NCBI RefSeq assembly: GCF_034702125.1
Contig: NC_085872.1
Coordinates: 29,470,134 to 29,534,133, forward strand
Source: Engraulis encrasicolus
Taxonomy: Eukaryota; Chordata; Actinopteri; Clupeiformes; Engraulidae
DNA length: 64,000 nucleotides
Direction of reading: 5' to 3'
Part shown: positions 39,573 through 53,645 of the stretch, piece after piece
How the letters are laid out: each line of letters begins with the position of its first letter
How positions within the stretch are numbered: the first letter of the stretch is position 1
Notes under the pieces: generated by a model
Database searches by the model: none
Told to the model about the DNA's origin: nothing
The model's input: the letters and a program-made list of their open reading frames with translations, nothing else
Translations under genes and position numbers: made by a program

Positions 39573-40550
39573 ACAACAAAAACATGTATAAAGCCATTTG
39601 ATAGATAAGGTTACGCCCAGCCTCAGAACTCTGAAATTGCAGGGACTTGTAAAGAACAAAAGAACGTCATATTCACGGTAGCCAGGCAGTAGAGAAATGG
39701 GAAGATGGAATCAAAAGCACTGATACGTTTATACGATCTCCGCTTGTTAACTCACTACACTGCACAGACTACAGTGCAATTAGCAATATGGTGAAGCCAC
39801 TAATGGCATGGATAATTTTCCGCATTTCTATATTGTTTCAAATGCTAATTGAAATGCATTGATTATTTTTTTCTCAATTACTTTCCCACAGATGCCAGGC
39901 AGGCTGGTGTCATTAGGCCATGCGTCTACCCAGGCATTTTAATGAGCAGATAAAGCCATCCCTGCCTGACCTTGCCCTGTCCTGTTGTGCTGACGCTCCC
40001 CCTCATTAATTACTAGTGAATAATGTGATGAGGCAGATGTTTTGTGTGTTCACACACATAAAAGTCAGGAGGAAACCTGGAGACAACTGGCGGATTAAGA
40101 ACAAGAAGAGTGCAAGTTGGACACAACGTGTCGTAAAACAAATTGTGAGGGAGCGAGTGAGTGAGTCAGACAGTTACCGGTAATATATGAATAGGCCTTC
40201 TACAATTTAATGTATAGAATGAGCAGGTGAATGAATGTATAGAATGAGCAGATGAATGAATGGATGAATGAATGAATGAATGAATGAATGAGAGCCTGAA
40301 ATATACTGAGTGGATAAGGAGTTAAAGAGTATGTGACAAACTAAATACTGAATGAAGCATTGGTGTCAATCTAACTAAGCATTCCAGAGCAGCTCTGTAA
40401 TTAATCAAAACTAATCATGCATATTAATTTTGGCATTTGAGAACTTCTACTCGATTTGCCACTTGTGTCAACTGACAAAATTAACTTGCTCTGACAGCAT
40501 GATGCAGAGACTGTGTGGATTTGCAATTCTGGGTGAATTTCATCTTATAA
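39573..40550. other. intronic stretch, no gene seen
   Basis: Includes a (GAAT)n microsatellite at about 40231-40290. No exon recognised. Confidence 0.5.
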
Positions 40551-40661
40551 CAGGGGGTCCCAACCTTTTACAACTTTTGTCTCACTTTATTTGTTCACAA
40601 ATGTGTTCGGTGCCCATGTTTAGCCCAATGAACAATACAACTGACATAAATAGTCAACAGC

Positions 40662-40760
<99 letters not shown>

Positions 40761-40855
40761 TTTTTTTATGATTTTCAGAAAATGATTTCAAGGTCACATT
40801 TGGAATACCTTCAGGACCCACCAGTGGGCCCTAGCCCACAGTTTGAGAATCACTG
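40551..40855 (+). mobile_element. non-autonomous hAT MITE containing a (CA)n microsatellite
   Basis: Ends CAGGGGGTCCCAACC and inverted CAGTGATTCTCAAAC, with flanking 8-mers TCTTATAA and CCTTATAA (7 of 8). A (CA)n tract at 40665-40759 fills its centre. Confidence 0.8.
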
Positions 40856-40863
40856 CCTTATAA

Positions 40864-43259
40864 GTCTCACTTCGCCTTTATTCTGGATCCTCCAGTCTTA
40901 CAGCTCCTTTTTTTCACTTCCAAGTTCACCAATTTAGATACCGTCAGATGACACTATATACACCAACTACAGTAAGCACACTCATTAAAATCCCGCTGAA
41001 AATATACGCCTCAGAACTCTTTTCCGCCACTTTGAAGCTGCGGAAGCACAAAAGCGATTACTTCACCCAAAACAGTATGATGCTGTCTTCTGAAGGGGGC
41101 CAATTTACAGCTATGTCTCCTCAAAGTCCTGACACTTAGTGCAATATAGCAGGGATTCTGGGGTGAGGAGAAGCGTTTCTCCACTTGCTAAATCCACTTG
41201 AAAAAAAAAGAAATTGCATTACTCTGTCCACTGAGTGTATCATTATAGGCCAACAACCACACTCATGAGGGGATGTGAAGAAGGGGACATTTGGGTGACT
41301 CCTCATTCACATCAAATAAATGTAGACTTTCCATACCCTTCATTTGTATTTTTTTAATCTGGCTATTTGCCCCTCCATCAAATACCATGCAGACCTCTCC
41401 ATCACCCCATCTAAAAATTAATCAGTAACCCATCACTCAAACTAATAGGCATGGACCAAGGAGTGAAATTGAGTAACACACAGCAAACAAACAAAAGCTT
41501 AATTGTTGGAGGAAGCTTCGGTGTTGCAAGAAAATATTTTGTTTTCATGTAATCCGCGGAACATCAGTAGACGGGTAGAAAGATTCCAAGCATCTGCCCC
41601 ATAAACACATGAAGAGTCTAGATGCAAAACCCTCTAAGTGCATTTGTGATGAGGTTTCAGAAACTACTATTTCAATAGCCTACATTTAGTGAAAATCAGT
41701 CAATCTAATTTTGTTTGGGCTTGACAGGCTGTACTTGATAATAACATTTAATTGTTTTTTGTTTATTGTGATCACTAGGTGAAAATCCTATTTAAAACTG
41801 AACCTTAACATAATTCTGTAATGGCTTTTAGAGGGTTGTGCATATGAACTCCTTATACCTTATGTTTATGTGGTCCGTCTTTTTGGCAGCTACCTCTGGC
41901 TTCCCACTCAGCTCAGTAGGAAAGATTATATTCACACCCCGCCCCCCCAATCCCCATCTCCTCCCTCCCCCCATCTTAATGCTGCTACCGCTTTTTGATC
42001 ATTGCCTCTCCTCAGACACCCTCAAACTACCCACACACAAATATTTATGTTAGTTCCACCGAGAAACGTTGATGTGGACGAAGCTCAAACTGCCACCAAA
42101 AATGCATACTGCACTGTTTATGTCATAGTACAACATGGTCACTGGGGAGTTGTTTGCATGTCATCCGTCGACATTAATCTACACAGTAAATCTCTGCTCT
42201 GTGTTTTTAATGTTACGCATGTCTGGGACAATAAATTGAAATTAATGGGTGTATTTTCTGATATCAAAATACGGTATGTAAATATGTTTTTGGGGACATG
42301 GTCATACCTCTCTGTCAAACCAGCTCTTATGGGATTCACATAGCATGTGTCCACGTCAGACATCTGCAGCCATGTTAACATCTGCAGCAGCTTACTGGCA
42401 ATGTACAAACTCACAATAAATTGGATCAAGTTGGATCAAGCATGCCCTGTCAAAACCGGAACACAAAACAGCATTCTAGAAAGCACAGTAAAACATGGAA
42501 CTCGCTAACTAATAAATAAACCACAGAGAAGTATAAATCGCACTTAAAAAAAATTGTTGATTGGATTTTTCACATTGGATTAACCTTATTTTCACAGATT
42601 TAGCAGAATTGTTTGGCCATTCATTGGGCCAAATTTCACGTTTCTGCCTTTCAGGTTTTCTATATTATTTAAATGATATTTCAATTTCTATTTAATTGTT
42701 CTTATTTTCTTATTTCTGTTTTTCCACTACACTGTTGCAGATTTTAGTGTATATCTCTGAACACTGCTGTTTTATGATGGACACAAATGTTTGTAATGTC
42801 CTGAGTGTCCTCCTGGTCTAACCTTGCCAAACCCTTGGGTGTGAGCCATTATTCTCCTGAATGTGTTTGGCCCAATTAGTTGACTGGGGTGTTTATGATA
42901 ATGTCTTCCCATCATCCAGTCTAAATCTGGCACTCTTCAGGGTCTCTACTCTCTACTGTAGGTTTGGCCCTTTTTATTTTCGGAGTGTTATTGACAATGA
43001 GCTTATTCAACAGTCTTTAAAACATCATCATTGGGTTTGGTAATATGTTTTGAGCATTACTGTCCATAATACATCTCCTTAGTTAACTTTTTGGCAAATG
43101 TATTAGGTTACTTAGTCACTTCCATAGCTACTTGACATATGTTGTTTTTGACCAAATACAATTCCTACAATGACTGAACAATTTAAGTTTACAGTAAAGT
43201 ATACATTATTCCCAATGCGACATGCTATCCTGAGCAATGCAAGGAGAGTTGAGGTTTAC
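40864..43259. other. intronic stretch, no gene seen
   Basis: AT-rich with several ORFs up to 113 codons (for example 42002-42343) and no recognised domain or transposon. Confidence 0.5.
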
Positions 43260-43341
43260 CTGTGACATTGTAGAGGGCTGACAGTGCTTCACAGTACCGC
43301 TGAAGTAATACCGACAGAGTGAGCTCACAAAGACTGTCTCG
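43260..43341 (-). CDS. crhr2: crhr2 exon 2 (long/beta-type isoform): N-terminal ectodomain
   Basis: An 82-nt exon on the minus strand with a pyrimidine-rich acceptor (CCCACAG) at its 5' end and a CACAG|GTAAAC donor at its 3' end. The single open frame gives 27 codons plus one base, ending QRYCEALSALYNVT. This aligns with human CRHR1 (HCESLSLASNISG) and with human CRHR2-beta (EQYCHTIMTLTNLSG). The trailing G completes a glycine with the first two bases of the common exon (43260 to 32582, phase 1), giving [11 protein letters not shown]. The RYC cysteine corresponds to the first cysteine of the three-disulfide hormone receptor domain, and NVT is an N-glycosylation sequon. An additional cysteine lies nine residues before RYC. 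The phases at both ends and the length match the equivalent CRHR1 exon as I recall it. Confidence 0.88.
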
Positions 43342-43584
43342 CTGTGGGTGGGGAGAGATAGAGATATACAGTATAAACTGACAGTATATACAGTATATTT
43401 ATATATATTATATTATATATATTTTTAAAGCATCCACAATCAAGCAATCAACTGAAATAGGCCTATATAATATGCATATATATTTTTAACATAATATACA
43501 CTCCCACACATAGTTTAGCGCACCACAGATCCTGTGCATGATTTCATCACAAGGGCGGGATGTATGGCAAGCAATAAAACAAAC

Positions 43585-43915
43585 TAGGGGTGGGGAACCT
43601 TTTTCTTTCGAGGGGCCACTTCAAAACCCTCCAAGGGCCGTAAAAGTCTTCTGAGGGCCATACTGTGAACACAAACCTGGATTTCCCCCTGCACTTTAGG
43701 CCTGTATTGAAGGCGGCCACCTTTAAAATAGAACCCACCTTCTCTAGGTCCCCTGAAAATAAATTAATTGTAATGCAAATGTAATTTCTAAGATTCCTTT
43801 ACAACATATGTCATATTTCATGTGAAGCTGCACAACATTACAATTAGTTCGGGGGCTGGATAAAATGGCCTAAAGGGCTGTAAATGACCCTCGAGACATA
43901 GGTTCCCCACCCCTG
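43585..43915 (+). mobile_element. non-autonomous hAT MITE (331 bp)
   Basis: Ends TAGGGGTGGGGAACC and inverted CAGGGGTGGGGAACC. Eroded 8-bp flanks AAACAAAC and CAATAAAC (6 of 8). It lies about 240 bp upstream of crhr2 exon 2, in intron 1. Confidence 0.85.
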
Positions 43916-45790
<1,875 letters not shown>

Positions 45791-46965
45791 CAGCAGTATG
45801 GCACCAGGGAAGTTCTTGTGAGGACGAGCAGGACATGGTCCGCGGACCACGTAAGAGGGTTAGTGCACAGCACGGGACAGCTGGGCAAAGCCAGTCTCAG
45901 TGGACAGCTTGTGGGGGAAGATGTGGTGTGAAGGACTTTTCTGGGTCAGGGAGTGTATTGGGTCTCTGCTCTTCTCCCCTTGGCCAGAGAGAGTAGAGAG
46001 AGAGAGGTTCCATTGGCCCATTGTTTCCGCGTTCTATTATTGCAAGGAGGAGGGGGGAAATCCCCCCTTTAGGCAGACCTAGGCAGACCTAAGGACTGTT
46101 CTATTCAATAGTAGGGGCATTATGACACGCCACTTTAGGTAGACCGGAACCTGGTCATGTTAGGTGCCCATAGCAACCTATTACATTGGCATATCTCTAT
46201 ATACTTAAAGAATCTCTGCCTTGGCCGCAGGAGGATCCTGAAAGAGGGTAGTGTGCTGCTGACTAAGGGCCAGAGCGGCATCCCTTTCACATGACAGCCC
46301 GACAGCAAACACACTGCATGGGTATCGGCTTATAAATAACAAAGCATGTGATTATTGAAAACACATCTTCTCTGTTTGAACCACAACATTCAGTTTGGAA
46401 CAGCAGAGGGTTGGCGCGTGGAGGAATGTGCTTCAAGCCGCATTAATTAACATATGAAGCATGGTTAATAGTTTTTTCTTTCTTCCGTCAACTTGGTCAG
46501 GGACTAACCACATCAAATTTCGCATCAAAATCCATGTTTGTGTCCTTATGCATCCTCACAACAGCTTTCAGAGTAGATCATTCCCACACACATGTCCTCA
46601 GGGATCTTACTAGTTTGCTTTTCCATGACGTGCACATGTGTTACATTGCAGTGTATGCGTGCAGTTGTACTGTAGACATGACCGTGAGGTGTTGAACGCA
46701 CATTGTAAATACGCCCACGTGATTCCAAGAGACATTTAGCGATATGAAACCTTAAATGTCCTTAGTGTTTGTGTAATGTGCATATGTAATATAATTACAC
46801 TGTATAAACCAGAGCAGGGGAAATACCAAGAATATTCATTCAGCTTTGAAGTTTTGCTCTTATTAGCATATGCATATAAGGGCACCAGAAAAGTCTATGG
46901 CCTCATAAATTCCCTGTCTGTTTCCTAAGCAGTAAAAAATCCAGATAGGTAGAAAGAGAGATAGA
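45791..46965. other. intronic stretch (crhr2 intron 1), no exon seen
   Basis: No recognised element. A small TAGGCAGACC duplication lies near 46070-46091. Confidence 0.5.
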
Positions 46966-47049
46966 AAGATGCATACGTACAGTATGTGTACATACATGGG
47001 TAAATACATGCATACATAGTATACATACATGCAGACATACATACATACA
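46966..47049. repeat. degenerate (ATAC)n array, left part
   Basis: Interrupted ATAC/ATGC units, probably the far side of the same array as 47216-47455, split by a hAT MITE. Confidence 0.8.
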
Positions 47050-47215
47050 CAGGGTGCGATTTGCAGGGGGGGAGTGGGGGGATTGTCCCCGCTTCTGGTT
47101 TTGATATTGCCACTTTTTCTACATGATTTCAATAGTGGCTGTATGTAACTCCATTGATAATGCTTCAAACCTGAAACATATCCCCCCTTCTGGTTCTTCA
47201 ACAAATCGCACCCTG
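47050..47215 (+). mobile_element. 166-bp hAT MITE inserted in the ATAC array
   Basis: Ends CAGGGTGCGATTTG and perfect inverted CAAATCGCACCCTG. Flanked on both sides by TACATACA, although the surrounding repeat makes that duplication non-diagnostic. Confidence 0.85.
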
Positions 47216-47287
47216 TACATACATACATACATACATACATACATACATACATACATACATACATACATACATACATACATACATACA

Positions 47288-47321
<34 letters not shown>

Positions 47322-47455
47322 GGCTACTACATACATACATACATACATACATACATACATACATACATACATACATACATACATACATACATACATACAT
47401 ACATACATACATACATACATACATACACACATGCATACATACAGTACATACATAG
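47216..47455. repeat. (ATAC)n tetranucleotide array
   Basis: About 55 units with one short break (TATATAGGCTACT near 47316). It ends only 24 bp from the crhr2 exon 1 splice donor. Confidence 0.98.
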
Positions 47456-47479
47456 AGTACAATATAGGCATGTACTTAC

Positions 47480-47521
47480 GGAGAAAAGAAGAAGGCAGAT
47501 AAGAATTGGTAATAAATTCAT
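47480..47521 (-). CDS. crhr2: crhr2 exon 1 (long/beta-type isoform): signal peptide
   Basis: First coding exon of the long isoform of corticotropin-releasing factor receptor 2, a class B G-protein-coupled receptor of the plasma membrane. Read on the minus strand, an ATG at 47521 (G at -3) opens 14 codons, MNLLPILICLLLFS, a hydrophobic stretch as expected of a signal peptide. A strong GTAAGT donor follows at a codon boundary (phase 0). The next coding exon, at 43260-43341, starts in phase 0, as in the exon 1/exon 2 junction of vertebrate CRHR1. The assignment rests on donor quality, phase, hydrophobicity and order, because signal peptides are poorly conserved. The 5' UTR and transcription start upstream of 47521 cannot be fixed. 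Intron 1 is about 4.1 kb and opens almost directly into a large ATAC array. Confidence 0.72.
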
Positions 47522-48991
47522 TGCGCTGCAGTGTCAGGCCGGACTGCAATTAAGCTTTGCTCACGAGAGACTCACATTTTCTCTAATAAGGCAACCAGCA
47601 TCCAGGGTCTTCTTGGTGTGTCATAAATTACTTGTGAAATGTGTCAAGTTGGTTTGAAGAATATCCTTGTTTATTAAAAAAGATGGCAGAAATGGAACTA
47701 AAAATCCCTGTCCACAGCCAGTCGTGAAAACGAACCGCAAAAAGCAACAGCAGCTGTGCTCATCTAGTTCAGTAAAAACTCTGCCCAATACATCACCATC
47801 TCAGCACGACCAAAGTCCATGTTTCCCCTGGAAATAAGGCTGCATGCATTTCCCATATGGCGCTGGAATGAGGAAAAAAATGTTTACATACATACAGTGA
47901 TGGCAGATACAAAGTGAGCCCCCAGCTGAAGACCATTTACGACACGGTGTCCACTTCCACTTTCGGGGGTTAGTCAGACGGCCGATCAGCTGGCCCAAAG
48001 TCTGTCTTTAAAAAGATTGCAATGCAAGTCCAGCGAGGAGCGGTTTCCTTTTTTTCTCCAGTCTTCTGGCTGGCTGTGTTTGTGCGCGGCGCCTTGCTTT
48101 CAGCAGCAGGCCTCAGACTGCTTCGAGCTCCCCTTCTTGTTGCGCACATGCCACTGAAGTATGAAAGCTTTGCAGCAGCATGTATTGTAGAAGTTGCCGG
48201 GATCTAAACTGACATGATCAGAGCAGAAAGTCTGCTGGCTTCGGCCAATGCAGGAATTTTCCTATTAATCCCATTAAAACTTCAGACATTTCTGTGCTGG
48301 CCCCTTTTCATATACTCTGAATCAATCAGCTCAACAGTAAAAGCTTTTTTTGTGTGTTTTAAAATCTTTTATTATTGTTATTGGTTCTTTTTAAAGCCAT
48401 TCAACTTCCTTGTCACCCCCTCAATATGCGGTCCTCAGATCCATGTGCCCATGTTGGTTCCAGAGCTTTTGACATGATTTGTGTGTTAGGGCACATGGAG
48501 GACAGGGGAGGGGAAAACTAAGCATTCCTTTAGGCTTGTTTACTCCACCCATGTTGGGCTATTACCAGGATGGTTCACCTTACCATTTTTATCTGGGTTT
48601 TTTTGTCAGATATTTTGTCAGATGCTTACAGATACTTCAAGAATCATGTATTGTGTAAAAATCAACTCAAATTAAGTGCAGCCTAACTAATAGTTTGATG
48701 GACATGACTGGTGATGGGAAAAAAATTTATTCACACATTTTATTAATTCCTTGATTACACCATTAGCAAATGACAAAAAGTGGCAGCAATGAAATGTCTG
48801 GAAGAAAAAACACTAAAAATGCTTTTTATAGATTCATTGAATGTACTACGTAAGTGAAAGACTTAATCTCACAACTGAAAATAACTGCATGTCATTGTCT
48901 ATTATGCATGCAGTTATTTTATTTAACACATTTTGGCCCTGAGACACTTTGTGGGTGGTGTGTCTGAGAAGCCAAAAGTGATGTTAAAGCT
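47522..48991. other. region upstream of crhr2 exon 1 (probable 5' UTR and promoter)
   Basis: Upstream of the first coding exon on the minus strand. No clear TATA box, and no second gene recognised. A GC-rich patch lies near 48080-48150. Confidence 0.45.
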
Positions 48992-49165
48992 CAGGGCCGT
49001 ATACAGAATTTTTCAAATACAGAGGTCAAAGTGCGCTGTACTGCATTCTATATATTTAGAATGCTTCAAACTCTTCGGTCAAACTCCTTTTCATTAATCA
49101 CGGCCTTGATGATGTGTTCCAGAATGTTTGACACTTGCCTTGCAATGTGTATCCATGACTCGCGC
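48992..49165 (+). mobile_element. left part of an old hAT-like element split by 49169-50525
   Basis: Begins CAGGGCCGTATACAGAATTT with AATACAGAGGTC, the usual start of a fish hAT MITE group. The mirrored ACATGACCTCTGTGTCC motif occurs at about 50955-50975. Confidence 0.5.
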
Positions 49166-49168
49166 ACT

Positions 49169-50525
49169 GGGCCTCGTTTCCGAAAGGGCCTTAAGTACTA
49201 CTTAACGCTACGTGCTACTTAAGTTCACACGTAACACCATCGTAGAGCTCACGGAGCGTTTCCCAAAGCCAACTTAGCAAAGAACCATCGCAGGTTGACA
49301 CGTAACTCTAAGAGAAATCCACGAGTGGTTTGGAGTAGTCTTAAAGCGCTAAGATTGATCGTAACGGCATGGCACAGTGGAGACACCCACAGGATATGAA
49401 AGGAAAAGAAGAAACTTGCGCATAAGATTGCTGTTTTAACACGCGAGTGACATTGCACAGTAGAGACACCCACAGGAAAAGAGGAAACTTGCGCTTCAAG
49501 TTGATGTTTTAAGACGGGAGTGTAAATATCATGGCACCACAGTTGACACTGTAACGAGAATAAGAAGGTAACATTAATTGTGTAAGTGTATAAAATAAAA
49601 GCAATGTGTTAAGAAAATATTTTACAGGCAGTAAAATAGTTCAGCTGTGTTTGATAAATCAGGGCATTATTAAACTGTGATCAATCATAATTTGTGTGGG
49701 TGCTTCGTGAACAAGAACAAGGCATCCACACGCAAAATAAATAGGGGGCTTCGGCGACCAGAGACAAGAGTGGTGATGTCGGAAGGCCACTACCGAAACA
49801 TTAAAAAAAGAAAATCGGTCAGCGAGTCGTTGCGCCCTCTTTCATTTTCAAATACCCTAAGAAAGGGAAGGCGACGCAGAAAAGACACCATAGCCTAGTT
49901 GTAGGCTAAGGGTAAACTATGACATAAAAAAGGAAGCGATGGGGATTCGTGTAGATTTTTTGTTTTAATAACAGCAGACTACCGTGTAAAATGTTCCTCA
50001 CAGTTGTTAAAGCCTTGAGTGCACGGTACTTTGCGCGCCGCTCCCCAAATGCGCATCCCCAATTTGGAAGTCCTAGGCCTACTTGTCTTCTTAAATATTA
50101 AGCACGGTAGCCAACTGCACGCGCTTTGTCTGGTTTAACGGCGTATCTCATGGTTTTGCATGATTTCCTTGTGTGTGTGCATTTTATTTCATTTGCCAAC
50201 AATAACTCCTGGCGATAGTTGCACACTGCTACAAATGTAGTCCCACCCTTATAGAAAACAACTTTTGATACTGACACACGCCTTACATTTTGTAAATGGT
50301 TTAGCAACATGACGGCGCAGTTCACTCCGAGGACACTTCAGCACCACATATGTGGACAGCGATCCTTAAGAGCGACGCTACGAATGATCTTAGAGGCTGT
50401 GCACGCGCGTTCATGTACGAGTGTCTTTGGGAAACAGTCGTAGGAAATCTAAGAACATTCGTAGGATCACTGGTTAACGACACACGTAAGGCTAAGAACC
50501 ATCGTTATCGGGAAACGAGGCCCTG
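49169..50525 (+). mobile_element. PIF/Harbinger-like non-autonomous element (1.36 kb)
   Basis: Terminal GGGCCTCGTTTCCGAAAGGG and inverted GGGCCTCGTTTCCCGATAAC, with possible 3-bp duplication ACT (49166-49168, 50526-50528). Further GTTTCCCAAAG-type subterminal repeats lie inside each end. The interior ORF (49677-49898, lysine/arginine-rich) is not recognisable as a transposase. An internal ~80-bp tandem duplication lies at 49372-49525. Confidence 0.75.
49372..49525 (+). repeat. tandem duplication inside the Harbinger-like element
   Basis: Two copies share GGCACAGTGGAGACACCCAC-type and GAAACTTGCGC blocks. Confidence 0.8.
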
Positions 50526-50528
50526 ACT

Positions 50529-51003
50529 GTTATGAGGCTTCCTAATGATATTCGGATAATAGTCTCTAATCGCGATATTTCGTGATTTCAAAAATATGGG
50601 CTCTGTTTGAAGCATATCCATGGGAATAGGGGGTGGAATATTTTACTGACTGAATTTACCATTGTTGATCATAGATCGATTTTCATCACAGATAAATGTT
50701 ACATTTCTGGGGAAAAAAAATACAGAGTGAATGAATGAAGCGAAGGACAGCACTCTTCAGATTTTTTCTTTGTTTATTCGCCCACGAACGTTTCGGGCAG
50801 TGCCCTTCTTCAGCGTGTAATGGCGTTTGCCTTCACTTCAGTCAGTCATTCATGTTTTATGTGGGATTCAGCACCCAGTTAAGAACTGTTACAATAGCCT
50901 ATTAAGCCGATAGTGTGAGCGCGTCTTCTCCACTTTTGAAAAAAAATACGGAGGACATGACCTCTGTGTCCTCAATGGTGGTTACAGCCATGTTACTGTA
51001 AAG
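50529..51003. mobile_element. right part of the split hAT-like element
   Basis: Contains GGACATGACCTCTGTGTCC near its end, inverted relative to the 49.0 kb end. The exact terminus and target duplication are unclear. Confidence 0.4.
50783..50813 (-). ncRNA. degenerate hammerhead-ribozyme-like motif
   Basis: On the minus strand, CTGAAGA, hairpin GGGC-ACT-GCCC, then GAAACG, followed by a TTCG-TGGG-CGAA hairpin. One core base differs from CUGAUGA. A downstream AAAAAATCTGAAGAGTGC segment resembles AAAAATAGACCTGAAGTGTG in the 19.5 kb palindrome. Confidence 0.4.
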
Positions 51004-53645
51004 CCATAGTCACATGAGCAATACAAGTGTCTGTGTTTTTTTTCTAGGTCCTGGGTATCGGAGTTTGTACCAAACTAAATACAGACTTGACTCCAAAGGC
51101 CAGTGGCAATGATGGGACAGAATAGAGTTATTCACCGGGCGTTTCAAATCACACATCCTCTTATAGCCACATCTGTTTCAGTGGCTCCCATTCAGATCAC
51201 GGGCCACGGCATACAACAAATGTTCGATAAAACTACCTTAGTTCCATAGCTGTATTAAATTCCCTGAATGTATTCTAAATACTTGATGTTCTTCTGTGGT
51301 CACTGGATCTGACATCAGCAGAACACCTCGGGGATGTGGTGGAGCACATGCATGAATGTGCAGCTGATACAATCTCCTGATTTTTCCTTTATCGAATCTC
51401 AACAAAAATGGACCACCCCATCACATCCCTTACAAAATATTGTTAAATCCATTCCACAAATGATTGAGGCTGTTTTGAGAAGAAAGGGAGCCCCTTCCCA
51501 GTATTAGTTTAGTATCTCTAATATAGAGCTTGGTCAGAGTGTATCAACAGTGTTTCCTTACTTATTCAATAGTCACTTGACTTTTTCCAAGTTGAAAATT
51601 GTGAAATGTGCAAAATCAATCAGTGAAATCCGTTTTACAAAATGGTAGCATTAGTCCCTATTAGATGCATTCCCTCTGCTGGTACACTCCGTAAAATATC
51701 AATCCAAGATGAGCTAATTGTAAAATTGCCTCAACAGTGGAAAATAATCCAAACGCAATCTAATTCAGGATGGGCAGCCCATGTGAGCGCATAACGTATT
51801 GACACCTCTCTGCCTCCAGCTGTGACTGAGAATAACATATGGATAGACCAAAGCAGCCAAAGCCATCTACTAGTGTCCCACCTTTGTAACCTCACATAGC
51901 ATTCCATGCACCGGTCAGAACGACCTGCTAAGTTTAGTCTCGCCTAAGGCTTACAGAGCTTTGGTCTCCTGAACAGGACACAGGAGAATGTATGACCAAC
52001 ACCAACTGGTATTCGTTTTACAGTCAAAAAGAATTCCGCTCTTGCTCCCACTAGCTGTCCCTAACACATACCAGTGTAAGGTATAGGGCTATGAGGAGGA
52101 TTTGGGTTTGTGTGACATTTGTACGGTGTGATATATACAGTATATGCTGCAACAGGGACTTAAAAGCAGAAAACCCTCAAACTTGCAGAACGGTGTATGC
52201 CACAGTAAGCTGACAGGGGAGGGGAACAAATGGGTCACATGTCCCAGCCCCCGGGAGAAGGGAGGCTCGGGAATAAGGACTCATTACATTGAACGTATTG
52301 AAAAGAGGGTCCTTTCAGATGACTTTGTCGATGGGCCTGGCGAAAGCTGTCAGTGGCCATGACCGCACTGTATACAGAGTTCAGTTCAGTGCATGGCCCT
52401 CTATACCTCTCCATGCTCCTGTTTCTTGCCCCATGAATTCTCTTACACCCTGTAAGGAACCCCCACCACTCTGGGACTATAAATGACAATATGTTCCACT
52501 ATCATGGCCCTCAGTGAGCTTAGCAGGGAACATGCTTTTGTAGACGAGGGGCCTATACTGTTCACTTCACTTCTTTGGTGGTCTATCCTTTTGTAAAGAG
52601 ACTGCTGCACTGCGTTGTGCCTTCCCTGCAGCATACCAATTTAAAACTTTCGGAAAAGTTTTAATGCAAACAATAACATCCATACCATCTAATTGTAAAT
52701 CTGAATTCAACTGAGAGAGCGATTATAAAAAAAAATAGTGTCTACAATAAGCACACAAATATAACATATGCCAATAATGGCATGTCATTCAAGCTACTTG
52801 GTCTTAGTGACTAGTTTAGCACTGACTAAATACCTAAATGTTGAGGGTAAGCACATTCTTTAGAGGGCAAATTCTCAGTGGTGCATCATCACCATAGCAT
52901 CTACAAGGATGGACCATACAAGGATTGTTGTCTGGCTCAGAGGCCCATAAAATCATAATCCGTTCCTGATCATATAATGCATTTTCCATGGCTGTTACAG
53001 CTTTGTTATTGCTAAGTTATTCCAATTTTCTAGTCAGACCAAGCTGTGTCCATGTCAGAGTTCTTCGAGGGAATGCTTAACTCACCGACAGTAGTTCAAA
53101 TGCCTCTGTACGCTACTGGTATAGAAGTAATCAGACCACTCTTTCCTCTGACCTGACAGTACAACTAGTGCACCTTGGCCTGGAACCTCCCATGTTTTAT
53201 TTATTTTATTTTGACTGGGTCCCATTCAAGGGAAAATTGGAAATTGGACAGCCATGTTGGCCAGACTGATTTGGGTCACAAATTTTTATGCAGCATCACA
53301 GGAAGTGAAATGGGCCCTGTGTAGGGGCGTCAGTCCGTCTGGTGTGAAGGCAGGGAGGGATTATGGCTCCAAGGGCCTCTGGGCCAGGCAACAAGAAAGG
53401 AAAGAAGGAAAGTGAAGAGCGAAAAGTGTGTCAGTGTTTAGCATAGATGCTAGAGAGCCTTTGCTGATAGGGGTTTGTCGGGGGTTTCTACCCTAAGAAA
53501 TTTGAAAATACGGTAGTTAAAAGACCAATTTTAACACAATATGAGAAAATTCTGAAGCGTTTTTTTTTTGTAGCGCGGAGGCTTGGGCTTCAAGCCCCCC
53601 TTGACTCTTGTGCCCCTGGCCTGGGCCTTGTAGGCCAGTTCAGCA
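51004..53645. other. intergenic stretch, no gene seen
   Basis: Short ORFs on both strands around 52140-52630 show no recognisable domain. No transposon ends found. Confidence 0.5.

Noticed and set aside
46863..47549. 228-codon minus-strand ORF rich in YVCM
   Set aside because: It is a translation of the ATAC array. Only its MNLLPILICLLLFS segment is real coding sequence, and there it is followed by a splice donor.
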